Source of the DNA: Desulfurobacteriaceae bacterium | GTDB lineage: Bacteria; Aquificota; Aquificia; Desulfurobacteriales; Desulfurobacteriaceae | NCBI GenBank assembly: GCA_027063785.1 | Contig: JAMORC010000063.1 | Location: 116,836 to 180,835 of the forward strand | Reading direction: 5' to 3' | Length of the DNA: 64,000 nt | In this document: positions 40,987 to 49,838 of the stretch, one piece after another | Numbering within the stretch: the first letter of the stretch is position 1 | How the letters are laid out: the number at the start of each line of letters is the position of its first letter | Notes under the pieces: generated by a model | Told to the model about the DNA's origin: nothing | The model's input: only the letters and a program-made list of their open reading frames with translations | Databases searched by the model: none | Position numbers and translations under genes: made by a program

Positions 40987-42381
40987 TTACTTTCCTATGC
41001 AGAATCGGGAAAAGATTATATCAAGCATGTCCTCAGTTGTCACGAAGCCGACGATTTTCCCCAGGTTTTCCAGAGCTTCATCTATGTCCATTGAAAGAAA
41101 TTCGGGGGACTCAAAACCGGAGGAGAGAGAGTCTATGGCGCGTTTTATCGCTTCCGCTGCTTTCTGCAATAGCTCTCTGTGCCTTTCACTGGTAATGATT
41201 ACCTCACCGCCGGAGACGACCGAGTCAGGATCTAAAAGGAGAAGCCTGGAAATCTCGCCTGCAAGTTCATCTATCCCTTTTTTCCTTTTTGCGGATACTT
41301 CAACGCAACCTGCAAATTCCTTAACCCGATTACACCGGACTTTCAGCCCGAGGTCCGACTTATTCAGGACGAGAATGACGTTACCCTTTTCTTTCAGGAG
41401 TTCCTCTATTTTCCTGTCTTCTTCGGTGAAACCGACGGAACCGTCAATTACGAAGAGGACTACGTCTGACTCTTTGAGGCTTTTGAGGCTTCTCTCTATT
41501 CCTATCCTTTCAACGGTATCGGCGGATTCCCTTATTCCCGCCGTATCGATTAGCCTGAGCGGTAACCCTTTAAATGTTACCGTTTCCTCTATGATATCCC
41601 TCGTTGTTCCCGGGATTTCCGTTACTATCGCCCTTTCTTCTTCCAGAATAGCATTGAGGAGTGAGGACTTACCGACGTTCGGCCTTCCGATTATGGCAAC
41701 TTTGATTCCTTCCTTTATGAGTTTTCCTTCTCTGTAGCTCTCGATCAGTTTTTCGATCTCTGAAAGTACATTTTCCAGTTTTTCCCTGACGTGTCCTGAT
41801 TCAACAATCTCAACGTCCTCTTCGGGAAAGTCCACGGCTGCTTCAATGTACGCCTTTATTTCCAGAAGTCGATCCCTGAGTTCCTTGATCTTTTTAGAAA
41901 GGTCTCCCTCGAGCTGTTTAAGGGCGAGTTTTGCAGAAGTTTCGGTGGTTGCTTCAATGAGCTGGTTTATCGCTTCGGCCTGGACGAGGTCGATTTTTCC
42001 GTTGAGGAAAGCCCTCATTGTGAACTCGCCCGGTTCGGCAAGCCTTGCTCCGAGCCTGAGAACTTCCCTGAGTATTTTCCTGATGACGACTATTCCGCCG
42101 TGGCTGTGTATTTCAACTACATCTTCTCCGGTGAAAGTTTTCGGAGCTTTCATGTATACGGCAAGGACTTCGTCGACGGGTTCTCCGGAAGAATCAACGA
42201 AGATGCCGTAACGGAGCTTCCTATCTTCAAACTCTTCCACTTTTTTGCCGCTTTTTGTCCTGAAGGCCTTTTTGAGTATCGGCAGAGCGTCTTTTCCGGA
42301 AATCCTTACTATGCCTATTGCTCCCCTTCCGATAGGTGTGCCTATGGCGGCTATGGTGTCCTCGCACAAGTAGTCCTTCAA
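40987..42381 (-). CDS. mnmE: tRNA uridine-5-carboxymethylaminomethyl GTPase MnmE
   Basis: MnmE, with MnmG, modifies the wobble uridine of some tRNAs using a formyl-folate donor. The 464-residue protein has an N-terminal folate-binding domain, a helical domain, an inserted G-domain with GRPNVGKSSL near residue 231 and NKSDLG, and the C-terminal FCIGK with the catalytic Cys. TTG is the start, with GGGAGGA just upstream, and this is diverged from glmS across 56 bases. MnmG is not in the window. Confidence 0.97.
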   Translation of the reverse strand: MKDYLCEDTIAAIGTPIGRGAIGIVRISGKDALPILKKAFRTKSGKKVEEFEDRKLRYGIFVDSSGEPVDEVLAVYMKAPKTFTGEDVVEIHSHGGIVVIRKILREVLRLGARLAEPGEFTMRAFLNGKIDLVQAEAINQLIEATTETSAKLALKQLEGDLSKKIKELRDRLLEIKAYIEAAVDFPEEDVEIVESGHVREKLENVLSEIEKLIESYREGKLIKEGIKVAIIGRPNVGKSSLLNAILEEERAIVTEIPGTTRDIIEETVTFKGLPLRLIDTAGIRESADTVERIGIERSLKSLKESDVVLFVIDGSVGFTEEDRKIEELLKEKGNVILVLNKSDLGLKVRCNRVKEFAGCVEVSAKRKKGIDELAGEISRLLLLDPDSVVSGGEVIITSERHRELLQKAAEAIKRAIDSLSSGFESPEFLSMDIDEALENLGKIVGFVTTEDMLDIIFSRFCIGK

Positions 42382-42400
42382 CTTTTCCTCCCGTTCCTGT

Positions 42401-42406
42401 TATACT
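42401..42406 (+). promoter_or_regulatory. Probable -10 box of glmS-purU
   Basis: TATACT (five of six consensus bases) lies 31 bases before the glmS ATG within the 56-base divergent gap to mnmE. A TTCAAC at 42377-42382 could be a weak -35 box at 18 bases. The same stretch must also hold the mnmE promoter, which I could not define. Confidence 0.4.
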
Positions 42407-42437
42407 TTCAGGGAAATTTAAGCCCGGGAAGGTCTCC

Positions 42438-44261
42438 ATGTGCGGAATTGTCGGCTATACGGGAAAGGATGATGCAAAAAGGATCATAGTTGACGGACTT
42501 AAGAGGCTGGAGTACAGGGGATATGATTCTGCCGGTATTGCCCTGCTGGTTGACGGAAAGCTGGTGGTTTTGAAGAAGAAGGGAAAGATCAGAGAACTCG
42601 AGTCTGAAGTTACCTGTCTTGATTTAGTTTCTCATACCGGGATAGGTCATACCCGCTGGGCAACTCACGGACACCCGACAGAAGAAAATGCCCATCCTCA
42701 TACGGACTGCAGAGGAGAGATTGCCGTTGTTCACAACGGCGTTATAGAGAACTATATGACTTTAAAGGAGGAGCTTCTCCGGAAAGGGCACCGTTTTAAG
42801 TCGGACACGGATACCGAGGTCGTGGCACACTTAATCGAGGAAGAAAGGAATGTCTGCAGTGATTTCTTTGAAGCTTTCCTAAGGGCTGTTAGGAAGCTTA
42901 AGGGTTCCTATGCCTTGGCTGTTATAACGACGGAGAGTCCGGACAAGGTTTTCATTGCCCGAAAGGACAGTCCTTTGGTAGTCGGTCTCGGGGACGGAGA
43001 AAATTTCGTGGCTTCCGATATTCCCGCTTTCCTTCCCTATACCAACAGGGTTATTTTCCTCGAGGACTTTGAGGCCGGTATAGTGGAAAGTGACTGTGTT
43101 ACAGTTACCGATTTTAACGGAGAAAGGAAGGAGAAGAAGCCTGTAACGGTTCCTTGGAGCCTTGCTCAGGCCGAGAAGGCCGGATATAAGCACTTTATGC
43201 TAAAGGAGATATTTGAGCAGCCGCGGGCGATAGCCGATACTATCAGCGGAAATCTTCCCTGGCTGAGGGGAGAGTCGGAAATAGAGGGATTGGAGCTTGA
43301 CGGGATAAAGAGAATTCAAATAGTTGCCTGCGGCACCTCTTACCACGCTGGGCTTGTAGGAAAGTTCTACTTTGAAAACCTGACCCGTATACCTACGGAG
43401 GTTGACTATGCATCGGAGTATAGGTACAGGAATCCTGTGGTTGATGAGAATACCCTTGTCGTATCTATAACCCAATCGGGGGAAACGGCTGATACCCTGG
43501 CCGCCATGAGGCTGGCTAAAGAAAAAGGTGCGAGGTTGTTAACGATCTGTAACGTGATCGGTTCAACGGCTACGAGGGAAGCTGATGCTGTCCTTTATAC
43601 GTATGCTGGTCCCGAAATCAGCGTTGCCTCTACCAAAGCCTTTACCACTCAGCTGACGGTTCTCCTGATGCTTTCCATTTTCCTCGCGAAGGTTACTGGA
43701 AGGGATGAGGGAACGGAGGACTTGCTTTCACAACTTCTTCAGATTCCTTCAAAGGTAGAAGAGTTCCTGAGGTTAGAGAAAGAGTCTGAAAGGGTAAAGA
43801 AGATAGCCCTGGATCTCTACAGGGTTAAGAATATGCTTTACCTGGGCAGGCATGTGAACTATCCCATAGCCCTTGAAGGAGCTTTAAAATTAAAAGAGAT
43901 TTCTTACATTCACGCTGAAGGTTATCCCGCCGGAGAAATGAAGCACGGTCCTATAGCCTTGATTGATGAAACGGTTCCGGTTGTGGTAGTCGCCACGAAG
44001 GGGAGGGTTTACGAGAAGGTTCTTTCAAACCTTGAAGAGGTTAAGTCGAGGAAAGGGAAGGTCGTTGCGGTTACTAACGAGGGGTGTAGGGAGGTTAAAG
44101 AAAAATCGGAGTTCGTTATAGAAGTTCCGGAGGTTGAAGAGTTTATATCTCCGATAGTAAACGTGATTCCCCTTCAGCTATTTGCTTACTACATAGCTGA
44201 TTTCCTCGGTTACGACGTTGATCAACCCAGAAACCTTGCCAAAAGCGTGACGGTGGAGTAG
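42438..44261 (+). CDS. glmS: Glutamine-fructose-6-phosphate aminotransferase (isomerising)
   Basis: GlmS makes glucosamine-6-phosphate for peptidoglycan and lipid A. The 607-residue protein begins MCGIVGYTG with the catalytic Cys at position 2 after Met removal, so ATG 42438 must be the true start. The N-terminal glutaminase has HTRWATHG and NGVIENY; the two SIS sugar domains have CGTSYHAG and SQSGETADTLAAM, and the end is LAKSVTVE. No glmS ribozyme is visible upstream. Purine-related purU follows by three bases. Confidence 0.98.
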   Translation: MCGIVGYTGKDDAKRIIVDGLKRLEYRGYDSAGIALLVDGKLVVLKKKGKIRELESEVTCLDLVSHTGIGHTRWATHGHPTEENAHPHTDCRGEIAVVHNGVIENYMTLKEELLRKGHRFKSDTDTEVVAHLIEEERNVCSDFFEAFLRAVRKLKGSYALAVITTESPDKVFIARKDSPLVVGLGDGENFVASDIPAFLPYTNRVIFLEDFEAGIVESDCVTVTDFNGERKEKKPVTVPWSLAQAEKAGYKHFMLKEIFEQPRAIADTISGNLPWLRGESEIEGLELDGIKRIQIVACGTSYHAGLVGKFYFENLTRIPTEVDYASEYRYRNPVVDENTLVVSITQSGETADTLAAMRLAKEKGARLLTICNVIGSTATREADAVLYTYAGPEISVASTKAFTTQLTVLLMLSIFLAKVTGRDEGTEDLLSQLLQIPSKVEEFLRLEKESERVKKIALDLYRVKNMLYLGRHVNYPIALEGALKLKEISYIHAEGYPAGEMKHGPIALIDETVPVVVVATKGRVYEKVLSNLEEVKSRKGKVVAVTNEGCREVKEKSEFVIEVPEVEEFISPIVNVIPLQLFAYYIADFLGYDVDQPRNLAKSVTVE

Positions 44262-44263
44262 TG

Positions 44264-45115
44264 ATGGAAACGGCCATTCTCCTTATTTCCTGTCCCGATA
44301 GGAAGGGAATACTGGCGAGAATTACGAGCTTCATTGCCGAAAACGGCGGTAACATCCTTCACGCCGACCAGCATATAGATTTCCAAAAAGAAATTTTCTT
44401 TATGAGAATTGAGTGGACTTTGGACGGCTTTAAGATTCCTAAGGATAGGATAGAAGAAGCCTTTTCCCCCATTGCCCGTGAGTTCTCTATGAACTATCAG
44501 CTCCACTTCAGTTCGGAAGTGCAGAACGTTGCCATTTTTGTTTCCAGGTACGATCACTGCCTTTATGAGCTGCTTTACAGGTTTAAGGCCGGGGAGCTTA
44601 AAGGAAATCTGAAGTTTGTGGTAAGCAATCATACGGATCTTCGGTCGGTTGTTGAAATGTTCGGGGTTCCCTTCTACTATTTTCCGAAAACGAAGGAGAA
44701 TAAGCTTGAGATTGAGGAGAAGGAAATTGAACTGCTGAAGGGAGAAGGGATAGACCTTATAGTCCTGGCAAGGTATATGCAGATACTCAGTGAAAGGTTT
44801 GTAAATGAGTTCAGGAACAGGATTATAAATATCCACCATTCCTTCCTTCCCGCTTTTGTCGGTGCGAAACCTTACCAAAGGGCTTATGAGAGGGGAGTGA
44901 AGATAATCGGGGCGACGAGCCACTACGTAACGGAGGAGCTTGATCAGGGGCCCATTATTGAGCAGGATGTTGTCAGGGTAAGCCACAGGGATACGGTGGA
45001 TGACCTCATCAGGAAGGGAAGGGACCTCGAGAAGATAGTTCTGGCAAGGGCTGTCAGGTGGCACCTTGAGAACAAAATTCTGGTCTACGACAATAAGACC
45101 GTGATTTTTGATTAA
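44264..45115 (+). CDS. purU: Formyltetrahydrofolate deformylase
   Basis: PurU hydrolyses 10-formyl-tetrahydrofolate to formate and free tetrahydrofolate. The 283-residue protein has an N-terminal ACT domain (CPDRKGILARITSFIAENGG) and a C-terminal hydrolase domain. That domain has NIHHSFLPAFVGAKPYQRAY and the D...H formyl site (TSHYVTEELDQGPIIEQ). The enzyme supplies formate or balances one-carbon pools with the MetF/MetV reductase encoded at 48290-49824. ATG 44264 follows the glmS stop by two bases. Its TAA is interlocked with the converging FetB-like gene (TTAA). Confidence 0.96.
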   Translation: METAILLISCPDRKGILARITSFIAENGGNILHADQHIDFQKEIFFMRIEWTLDGFKIPKDRIEEAFSPIAREFSMNYQLHFSSEVQNVAIFVSRYDHCLYELLYRFKAGELKGNLKFVVSNHTDLRSVVEMFGVPFYYFPKTKENKLEIEEKEIELLKGEGIDLIVLARYMQILSERFVNEFRNRIINIHHSFLPAFVGAKPYQRAYERGVKIIGATSHYVTEELDQGPIIEQDVVRVSHRDTVDDLIRKGRDLEKIVLARAVRWHLENKILVYDNKTVIFD

Positions 45116-45879
45116 TCGGAGTATCCCCGAGGAATCTTCAGACCTATCCTTTTTACCAGCAGGAAGAGTGACAGGGCGGGGACGAAGGTGAACTGAAAGA
45201 CCATTACTGAGAGAATTGCAAACTGGATTACGGCTGCTTTTAGCGGAAGAACTCCTGCAATTAAGAGGCCGACCATAACTCCCGGGATATGGACAATTCC
45301 CGCAGAACGGAGCATGTCCCTTATAGGAACGGTTATGTCGTCTATCAGCTGTCTGAATATGAACTTGAATATCTCGATATCGGAAGCTCCGAGAGCGGCC
45401 ATTCCGAGGATTATTTCCTCAAGATCGAGCAGCCTTGTCCTGAAGTATTTGAAGGCGAGGGATAAGCTCCTCATTCCTGCAGCCGTTACTATTCCGGCAA
45501 GGGGTATTACGCTGTTGGCTTTGGGCTTTAGGATTCCTGCCAGCCAGAGGAGGAGCAGGCTGAAGGAGGATATCAGGGAGATGGAGAGGAATACTACTAA
45601 GAATGTTGAAACTTTTGGGTACCCGCTTACTCTGAACCTTCTAAAAGCTATGAGGGAGCCGTTTACGTAGAAGAAGATAACAAATAGGACATTTATGAGC
45701 GGGTGTTTGAAGTTCAAGAAAAAGAGGATTGCAAATCCTATAAGTATGAGCTGAAGAAGGGAGAGAAGGGAGGAGGTGAGAATTTCCCTCCACATTCCCA
45801 CCGAGAACTTCCTGTCAAAGAGAACGACTGCAAGGATGAACAGGTAAGAAATAACTACCACCAGCAGGTAGTGTTTCAT
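45112..45879 (-). CDS. FetB/UPF0014-family ABC transporter permease
   Basis: The 255-residue protein has about seven hydrophobic helices and the UPF0014 signature: GIVTAAGMRSLSLAF, then MAALGASDIEIFKF and GIVHIPGVMVGLLIAGVLPLKAA. FetB pairs with the ATPase FetA in putative iron export. No ATPase gene is next to it here; the neighbour is hypE, so metal handling is a reasonable but unproved link. Its ATG shares a base with the hypE TGA. Confidence 0.85.
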   Translation of the reverse strand: MKHYLLVVVISYLFILAVVLFDRKFSVGMWREILTSSLLSLLQLILIGFAILFFLNFKHPLINVLFVIFFYVNGSLIAFRRFRVSGYPKVSTFLVVFLSISLISSFSLLLLWLAGILKPKANSVIPLAGIVTAAGMRSLSLAFKYFRTRLLDLEEIILGMAALGASDIEIFKFIFRQLIDDITVPIRDMLRSAGIVHIPGVMVGLLIAGVLPLKAAVIQFAILSVMVFQFTFVPALSLFLLVKRIGLKIPRGYSD

Positions 45880-46865
45880 CAGCAGATCCTTGGTAAGGGG
45901 TCTTCCTCCAGGAGTTCAAGCCTTCTCTCCCCGCCGACTGATGTAACGAGCGTAACTCCCTCCCCTTCCGTTACCTCTCCGATTACAGAGGCATTCTTTC
46001 CTAAGGGATGGGAGTGAAGGATTTTTAAGACCTCTTCAGCGTGTTCTTCCGAGACGACAATAACTGCTTTTCCCTCGTTTGCAAGGTATAGGGGATCGTA
46101 ACCCAGCATTTCGCAGACAAACTGTACTTGTTCCCTTACGGGAATTTTGTCCTGGTAGAGCCTCACTCCGAGGTTACTGGCTTCGGAAAACTCAATCAGG
46201 ACTGTTGCTATTCCTCCCCTTGTAGGATCCCTCATCCACCGGAGTCCTTCAACGTTAAAAAGGGGAACGAGAAGTGAGGAGAGGGGGGCACAGTCGCTCT
46301 CAACCCCTGTTTCCACTTCAAATCCTTCCCTCGCAATTGAAATTGCGATTCCGTGGTCTCCCACGTAACCTGTTACGATGATAACGTCACCGGGCTTTGC
46401 ATGCTCTGGGGAGAGTTCCCTTTCCAGGTATCCTACTCCCGTTGTATTGATGTAAACACCGTCGCAGCTTCCCTTTTCCACGACTTTTGTATCTCCGGCA
46501 ACTATTGAAACTCCTGCTTCCTTGGCCGTTTCGGCCATTGAGGATACTATTGATTCAAGTTCTTCTATGGGGAGTCCCTCTTCAAGGATAAAACCGGCGG
46601 AAATAAACTTGGGAACTGCCCCGCTTACGGTAAGGTCGTTGACCGTTCCGGAAATTGCCAGCTTTCCGATGTTTCCTCCGGGGAAGAACCGGGGCCTTAC
46701 TACGTAGGAATCTGTCGTGATTGCGATTTTGCGGTGTCCGGGGAGGTAAGTTGAATCCTGAAGGGACTTTAACTCGGGGAAATCAAAGTGCTTTAAAAAC
46801 AGGTTTTCTATTAATTCTTTTGTTAGTCTACCGCCGCTTCCGTGACCTATTTCTACCTTTTTCAC
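45879..46865 (-). CDS. hypE: Hydrogenase maturation protein HypE
   Basis: HypE dehydrates the thiocarbamoylated C-terminal cysteine to a thiocyanate and passes cyanide to the iron of [NiFe]-hydrogenase. The 328-residue protein starts VEIGHGSGGRLTKELI and ends PRIC with the essential terminal cysteine. AIR synthase-like blocks VVRPRFFPGGNIGKLAISGTVNDL and RDPTRGGIATVLIEFSEAS are present. The other hyp genes are not here. The start is GTG after GGAGGTC. It overlaps cdsA by four bases. Confidence 0.97.
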   Translation of the reverse strand: MKKVEIGHGSGGRLTKELIENLFLKHFDFPELKSLQDSTYLPGHRKIAITTDSYVVRPRFFPGGNIGKLAISGTVNDLTVSGAVPKFISAGFILEEGLPIEELESIVSSMAETAKEAGVSIVAGDTKVVEKGSCDGVYINTTGVGYLERELSPEHAKPGDVIIVTGYVGDHGIAISIAREGFEVETGVESDCAPLSSLLVPLFNVEGLRWMRDPTRGGIATVLIEFSEASNLGVRLYQDKIPVREQVQFVCEMLGYDPLYLANEGKAVIVVSEEHAEEVLKILHSHPLGKNASVIGEVTEGEGVTLVTSVGGERRLELLEEDPLPRIC

Positions 46866-47614
46866 TGGAGACCTCCGAAAACTGCAAGGAAAGGTGCTAC
46901 GGCAATTGTGCTGTCAAGTCTATCAAAAACACCGCCGTGTCCTGGGATTAGGTTCCCTGAATCTTTAACTCCGGCTCTCCTCTTGAGAAAGCTTTCCATA
47001 AGGTCTCCGAGCTGGGCTATTACAGTAAGTGTAAGGAGCGTTACGATCTCTGCTATGTTTCCTTCAAGTATGCCGATTTTCTGTCCCAGGATGTAGGAGA
47101 TGAGTACGCCCCCGATAGAACCGCCGATAGCTCCTTCTACTGTCTTTTTGGGGCTTATCTGCGGCAGTAGCTTCTTCCTTCCGAAGTATTTCCCGACCAG
47201 GTAGGCGAACGTGTCCGTAGACCAGACAATGCTGAGGAGCAGCAGGAAGTAGGGTTTTGAAAGCTTACCTATAGATATAAATCCCATAATTATGTAAATA
47301 AAAACTCCCGTAAAAGTCCAAAAGACTTCCGGAACTTTTCCTTCGGAAATCAGGAAGTAGGCAAACAGGAAGACGGCTGCTGCTGTCGGGATTAATAGGT
47401 AAAGAGAGGAAAAGGATACTCCTGCGTAGTAAAGGAGTGAGAAGAGGATTACGGATGCAACAGGTATGGTGTTTAGCTTGAACATCTGGAGGACTTCGTT
47501 GAGGACGGCAGTCCCCAGCAGGTAAACGAGGGCGATGTAAATGTTCTGGGGAGAGATAACCATAAGTAGGGCGTATATGAGTACGATTGATGCGCCTATG
47601 AGCCGCTTTCTCAT
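46862..47614 (-). CDS. cdsA: Phosphatidate cytidylyltransferase
   Basis: CdsA makes CDP-diacylglycerol from phosphatidate and CTP in the inner membrane. The 250-residue protein has seven to eight helices and the family's C-terminal signature SPKKTVEGAIGGSIGGVLISY followed by GDLMESFLKRRAGVKDSGNLIPGHGGVFDRLDS with the catalytic Asp residues. It overlaps uppS upstream by four bases, the common uppS-cdsA pair of cell envelope genes, and hypE downstream by four. Confidence 0.97.
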   Translation of the reverse strand: MRKRLIGASIVLIYALLMVISPQNIYIALVYLLGTAVLNEVLQMFKLNTIPVASVILFSLLYYAGVSFSSLYLLIPTAAAVFLFAYFLISEGKVPEVFWTFTGVFIYIIMGFISIGKLSKPYFLLLLSIVWSTDTFAYLVGKYFGRKKLLPQISPKKTVEGAIGGSIGGVLISYILGQKIGILEGNIAEIVTLLTLTVIAQLGDLMESFLKRRAGVKDSGNLIPGHGGVFDRLDSTIAVAPFLAVFGGLQ

Positions 47615-48303
47615 TTTATCCCACCGAACCGCCTTTCCCGGCGGGAGAAATCCTCAAGGGCTACTCTGAACTCGTCAACCGTAAAGTCCGGCCACAGGGT
47701 TTCTGTAAACCAAAGCTCGGTGTATGCTGACTGCCACAGGAGGAAGTTTGAGATGCGAAGCTCTCCGCTTGTTCTTATAAGGAGGTCGAGGTCGGGCAGT
47801 TCGGGAATGTAGAGGTACTTCCTGATGGTGCTCTCATCAAATTCCTTTATGCCGTCTGCAACTGCCCTGTTAACAGCATCTATTATCTCCTGCTTCCCTC
47901 CGTAGTTAACGGCAAAAACGGCTGTCATGCTCCTGCAGTGTGCAGTTTTTTCCTCTATCAATTTAAAGCCTTCCTGGAGGTAGTCGGGAAGTTCCCATAG
48001 CCTTCCCATTGCCCTGAACTTGACATCATTTTCTAAGAAGAGCTGAAGTTTCTCCTTTACGTACTCATACATCAGGTTAAAGAGGAATTCCACTTCCTCT
48101 TTCGGCCTTCTCCAGTTTTCCGTCGAGAAGGCATATAGGGAAAGATACTTTATACCCATCTCCTTTGCAGCTACAACTATCCTTTCTGTTACCTTGGCTC
48201 CCTCCCTGTGTCCTTCGATCCTTGGAAGTCCTCTTTTCCTGGCCCACCTGCCGTTCCCATCCATTATTATTCCTACGTGGATGGGTAAGTTAGTTCTTTT
48301 CAT
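47611..48303 (-). CDS. uppS: Undecaprenyl diphosphate synthase
   Basis: UppS makes the C55 lipid carrier used in peptidoglycan and other glycan synthesis. The 230-residue protein shows the diphosphate-binding HVGIIMDGNGRWARKRGLPRIEGHR near the N-terminus, YLSLYAFSTENWRR, and the C-terminal DLLIRTSGELRISNFLLWQSAYTELWFT with the conserved Arg and Glu. The chain length is not readable. It overlaps metF by 14 bases. Confidence 0.97.
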   Translation of the reverse strand: MKRTNLPIHVGIIMDGNGRWARKRGLPRIEGHREGAKVTERIVVAAKEMGIKYLSLYAFSTENWRRPKEEVEFLFNLMYEYVKEKLQLFLENDVKFRAMGRLWELPDYLQEGFKLIEEKTAHCRSMTAVFAVNYGGKQEIIDAVNRAVADGIKEFDESTIRKYLYIPELPDLDLLIRTSGELRISNFLLWQSAYTELWFTETLWPDFTVDEFRVALEDFSRRERRFGGIK

Positions 48304-49177
48304 TCCCTCTCCCGTTGTTCCTTAGGTAATCTATGAAGTTGGCAAGCTCCTTCACTTTTCCTACCAGCATAAAGTGAATGCCTTTGCCGAATTCATAGAT
48401 GCCTTTTGCAAGGTCAACGACGTACTCCCAGCCGTAGCGAGCCGGATCACTTGACCTTTCCAACCCTTCTACTAAGGAATCTGGAACTGAGGTCGGGTTC
48501 AGCTTCTTCATGAAGTTTGCCATCTTGAGGCTCTTTATCGGTAAAAGGCCTATTATAGGGTAAGCACCTGTAGAAGAGATGAGTTCCGATACTTCCTCTG
48601 CAAGCTTTATGTCGTATATTGGCTGGGTCTGGATAAACCTCGCTCCTGCCTTAACCTTTTTCTCAAGTTTCCACACTTGAAGTGTTTCTGGACCTGCGAA
48701 GGGATTGAAGACTGCTCCGATACAGAAGTTTGTTCTTGCGTCGATTTCCTTTCCGTTCATCAGACAACCTCTGTTTAACGAAGAGGCAAGCTCGATAAGC
48801 TGGACTGAATCAAGGTCGAAGACCGGTTTTGCGTCGGGCTGATCCCCGAGTGTTGTAAAGTCGCCGGTCATGAGGCAAATATTCCTTATCCCCAGTGCGG
48901 CTGCTCCCAGTAGGTCGGACTGGAGGGCTATTCTATTCCTATCCCTGCACGTTAGCTGGAGAACAGGTTCAAAACCTTCTTTGAGCAACAAGTGGGACAT
49001 AACGAGGGAAGACATTCTGACCATAGACCTTTGACAGTCTGTAACGTTGAAGGCATCGACTTTTCCCTTAAGTGGTTTCAGGCCTGATAGGACTTTGTGG
49101 TAATCGATTCCCCTCGGTGGAGCGACCTCTGCAGTTATTACGAATTTTCCTTTAGATAGCTTCTCGCAAAGCGTCAA
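48290..49177 (-). CDS. metF: Methylenetetrahydrofolate reductase, catalytic subunit
   Basis: MetF reduces methylene- to methyl-tetrahydrofolate with FAD. The 295-residue protein starts with the barrel strand KFVITAEVAPPRGIDYHKVLSGL, has RDRNRIALQSDLLGAAALGIRNICLMTGDF, and continues with QTQPIYDIKLAEEV and PIIGLLPIKSLKMANFM. It has no NADPH domain, consistent with a split enzyme; the MetV gene directly upstream probably supplies the electron-input part. The start is TTG and it overlaps metV by four bases. Confidence 0.95.
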   Translation of the reverse strand: MTLCEKLSKGKFVITAEVAPPRGIDYHKVLSGLKPLKGKVDAFNVTDCQRSMVRMSSLVMSHLLLKEGFEPVLQLTCRDRNRIALQSDLLGAAALGIRNICLMTGDFTTLGDQPDAKPVFDLDSVQLIELASSLNRGCLMNGKEIDARTNFCIGAVFNPFAGPETLQVWKLEKKVKAGARFIQTQPIYDIKLAEEVSELISSTGAYPIIGLLPIKSLKMANFMKKLNPTSVPDSLVEGLERSSDPARYGWEYVVDLAKGIYEFGKGIHFMLVGKVKELANFIDYLRNNGRGNEKN

Positions 49178-49824
49178 CTCCTGCCCTCCAGGTTCAGCTC
49201 CCGCGGGTAGATACAGGATCTGTGGTCCTTTGGAGGCATGGTTTTCCTCAGCTTCTCAATCTCTCCGATCTCTTCCATTCGGGAGGCGATTTTATACCAG
49301 ATGCAGGGTATTGACGGATCAACTTCACACTTCCCGGCTATTGCCCCGCCACAGGGACCGTTAACAAGCGATTTAGGGCACCTTGCTATGGGGCAAATCC
49401 CTCCCGTTTCTGATATCACGCACTCACCGCAGGCTATGCAGTATTCATCAAAATGTTTTCCCTCCCTTTCGACGCCGATGAACAGCGTAGAAACGCCTGT
49501 TAGCACCGGGATGGAGACGTGTTCTGCTATCAGCTGGGTTCCGGCTCCGCATGCAAGGGAAAGGATAACGTCCGAATTCCTCCCGGCTTCCCTGAGAACA
49601 TCCTTTGATGTTAGCCTTTCAAGGATGCAGGTTCCCCCGGGGCTTTTTACACCAGACACTTTTATTCCCTTTGATTCCAAAAATCCTGCAACCCTGTAAG
49701 CCTCTCTTAGTCCTCCGTTTTTACAGCGGGCAGAGCCGAGCTGACAGCCGAAGATAAAAACTTTGCCGTATCCGCTGACTTCTCTGAGAATGTCCTCTAA
49801 GGGCTTCAGCCTGACGACTACCAA
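49174..49824 (-). CDS. metV: MetV-type zinc/iron-sulfur subunit of methylenetetrahydrofolate reductase
   Basis: The 216-residue protein matches the MetV family that pairs with MetF in Wood-Ljungdahl-type and other anaerobes. The N-terminal half is a Rossmann-like region (KVFIFGCQLGSARCKNGG, GVKSPGGTCIL). The C-terminal half has a dense cysteine cluster, CIACGECVISETGGICPIARCPKSLVNGPCGG, which binds 4Fe-4S and/or zinc. It is the normal partner of metF, and here the start is TTG after GGAGG. It shows that folate chemistry here uses a reduced electron carrier, not only NAD(P)H. Confidence 0.92.
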   Translation of the reverse strand: MVVVRLKPLEDILREVSGYGKVFIFGCQLGSARCKNGGLREAYRVAGFLESKGIKVSGVKSPGGTCILERLTSKDVLREAGRNSDVILSLACGAGTQLIAEHVSIPVLTGVSTLFIGVEREGKHFDEYCIACGECVISETGGICPIARCPKSLVNGPCGGAIAGKCEVDPSIPCIWYKIASRMEEIGEIEKLRKTMPPKDHRSCIYPRELNLEGRS

Positions 49825-49838
49825 GTCGGCCTCCGGTT

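Noticed and set aside
42382..42437. glmS ribozyme upstream of glmS
   Set aside because: The gap is only 56 bases, too short for the ribozyme, and no characteristic core is visible.
44222..45064. Minus-strand open frame of 280 codons antisense to purU
   Set aside because: PurU shows all ACT and hydrolase motifs on plus, and the antisense chain has no domain or start site. It is a shadow frame.
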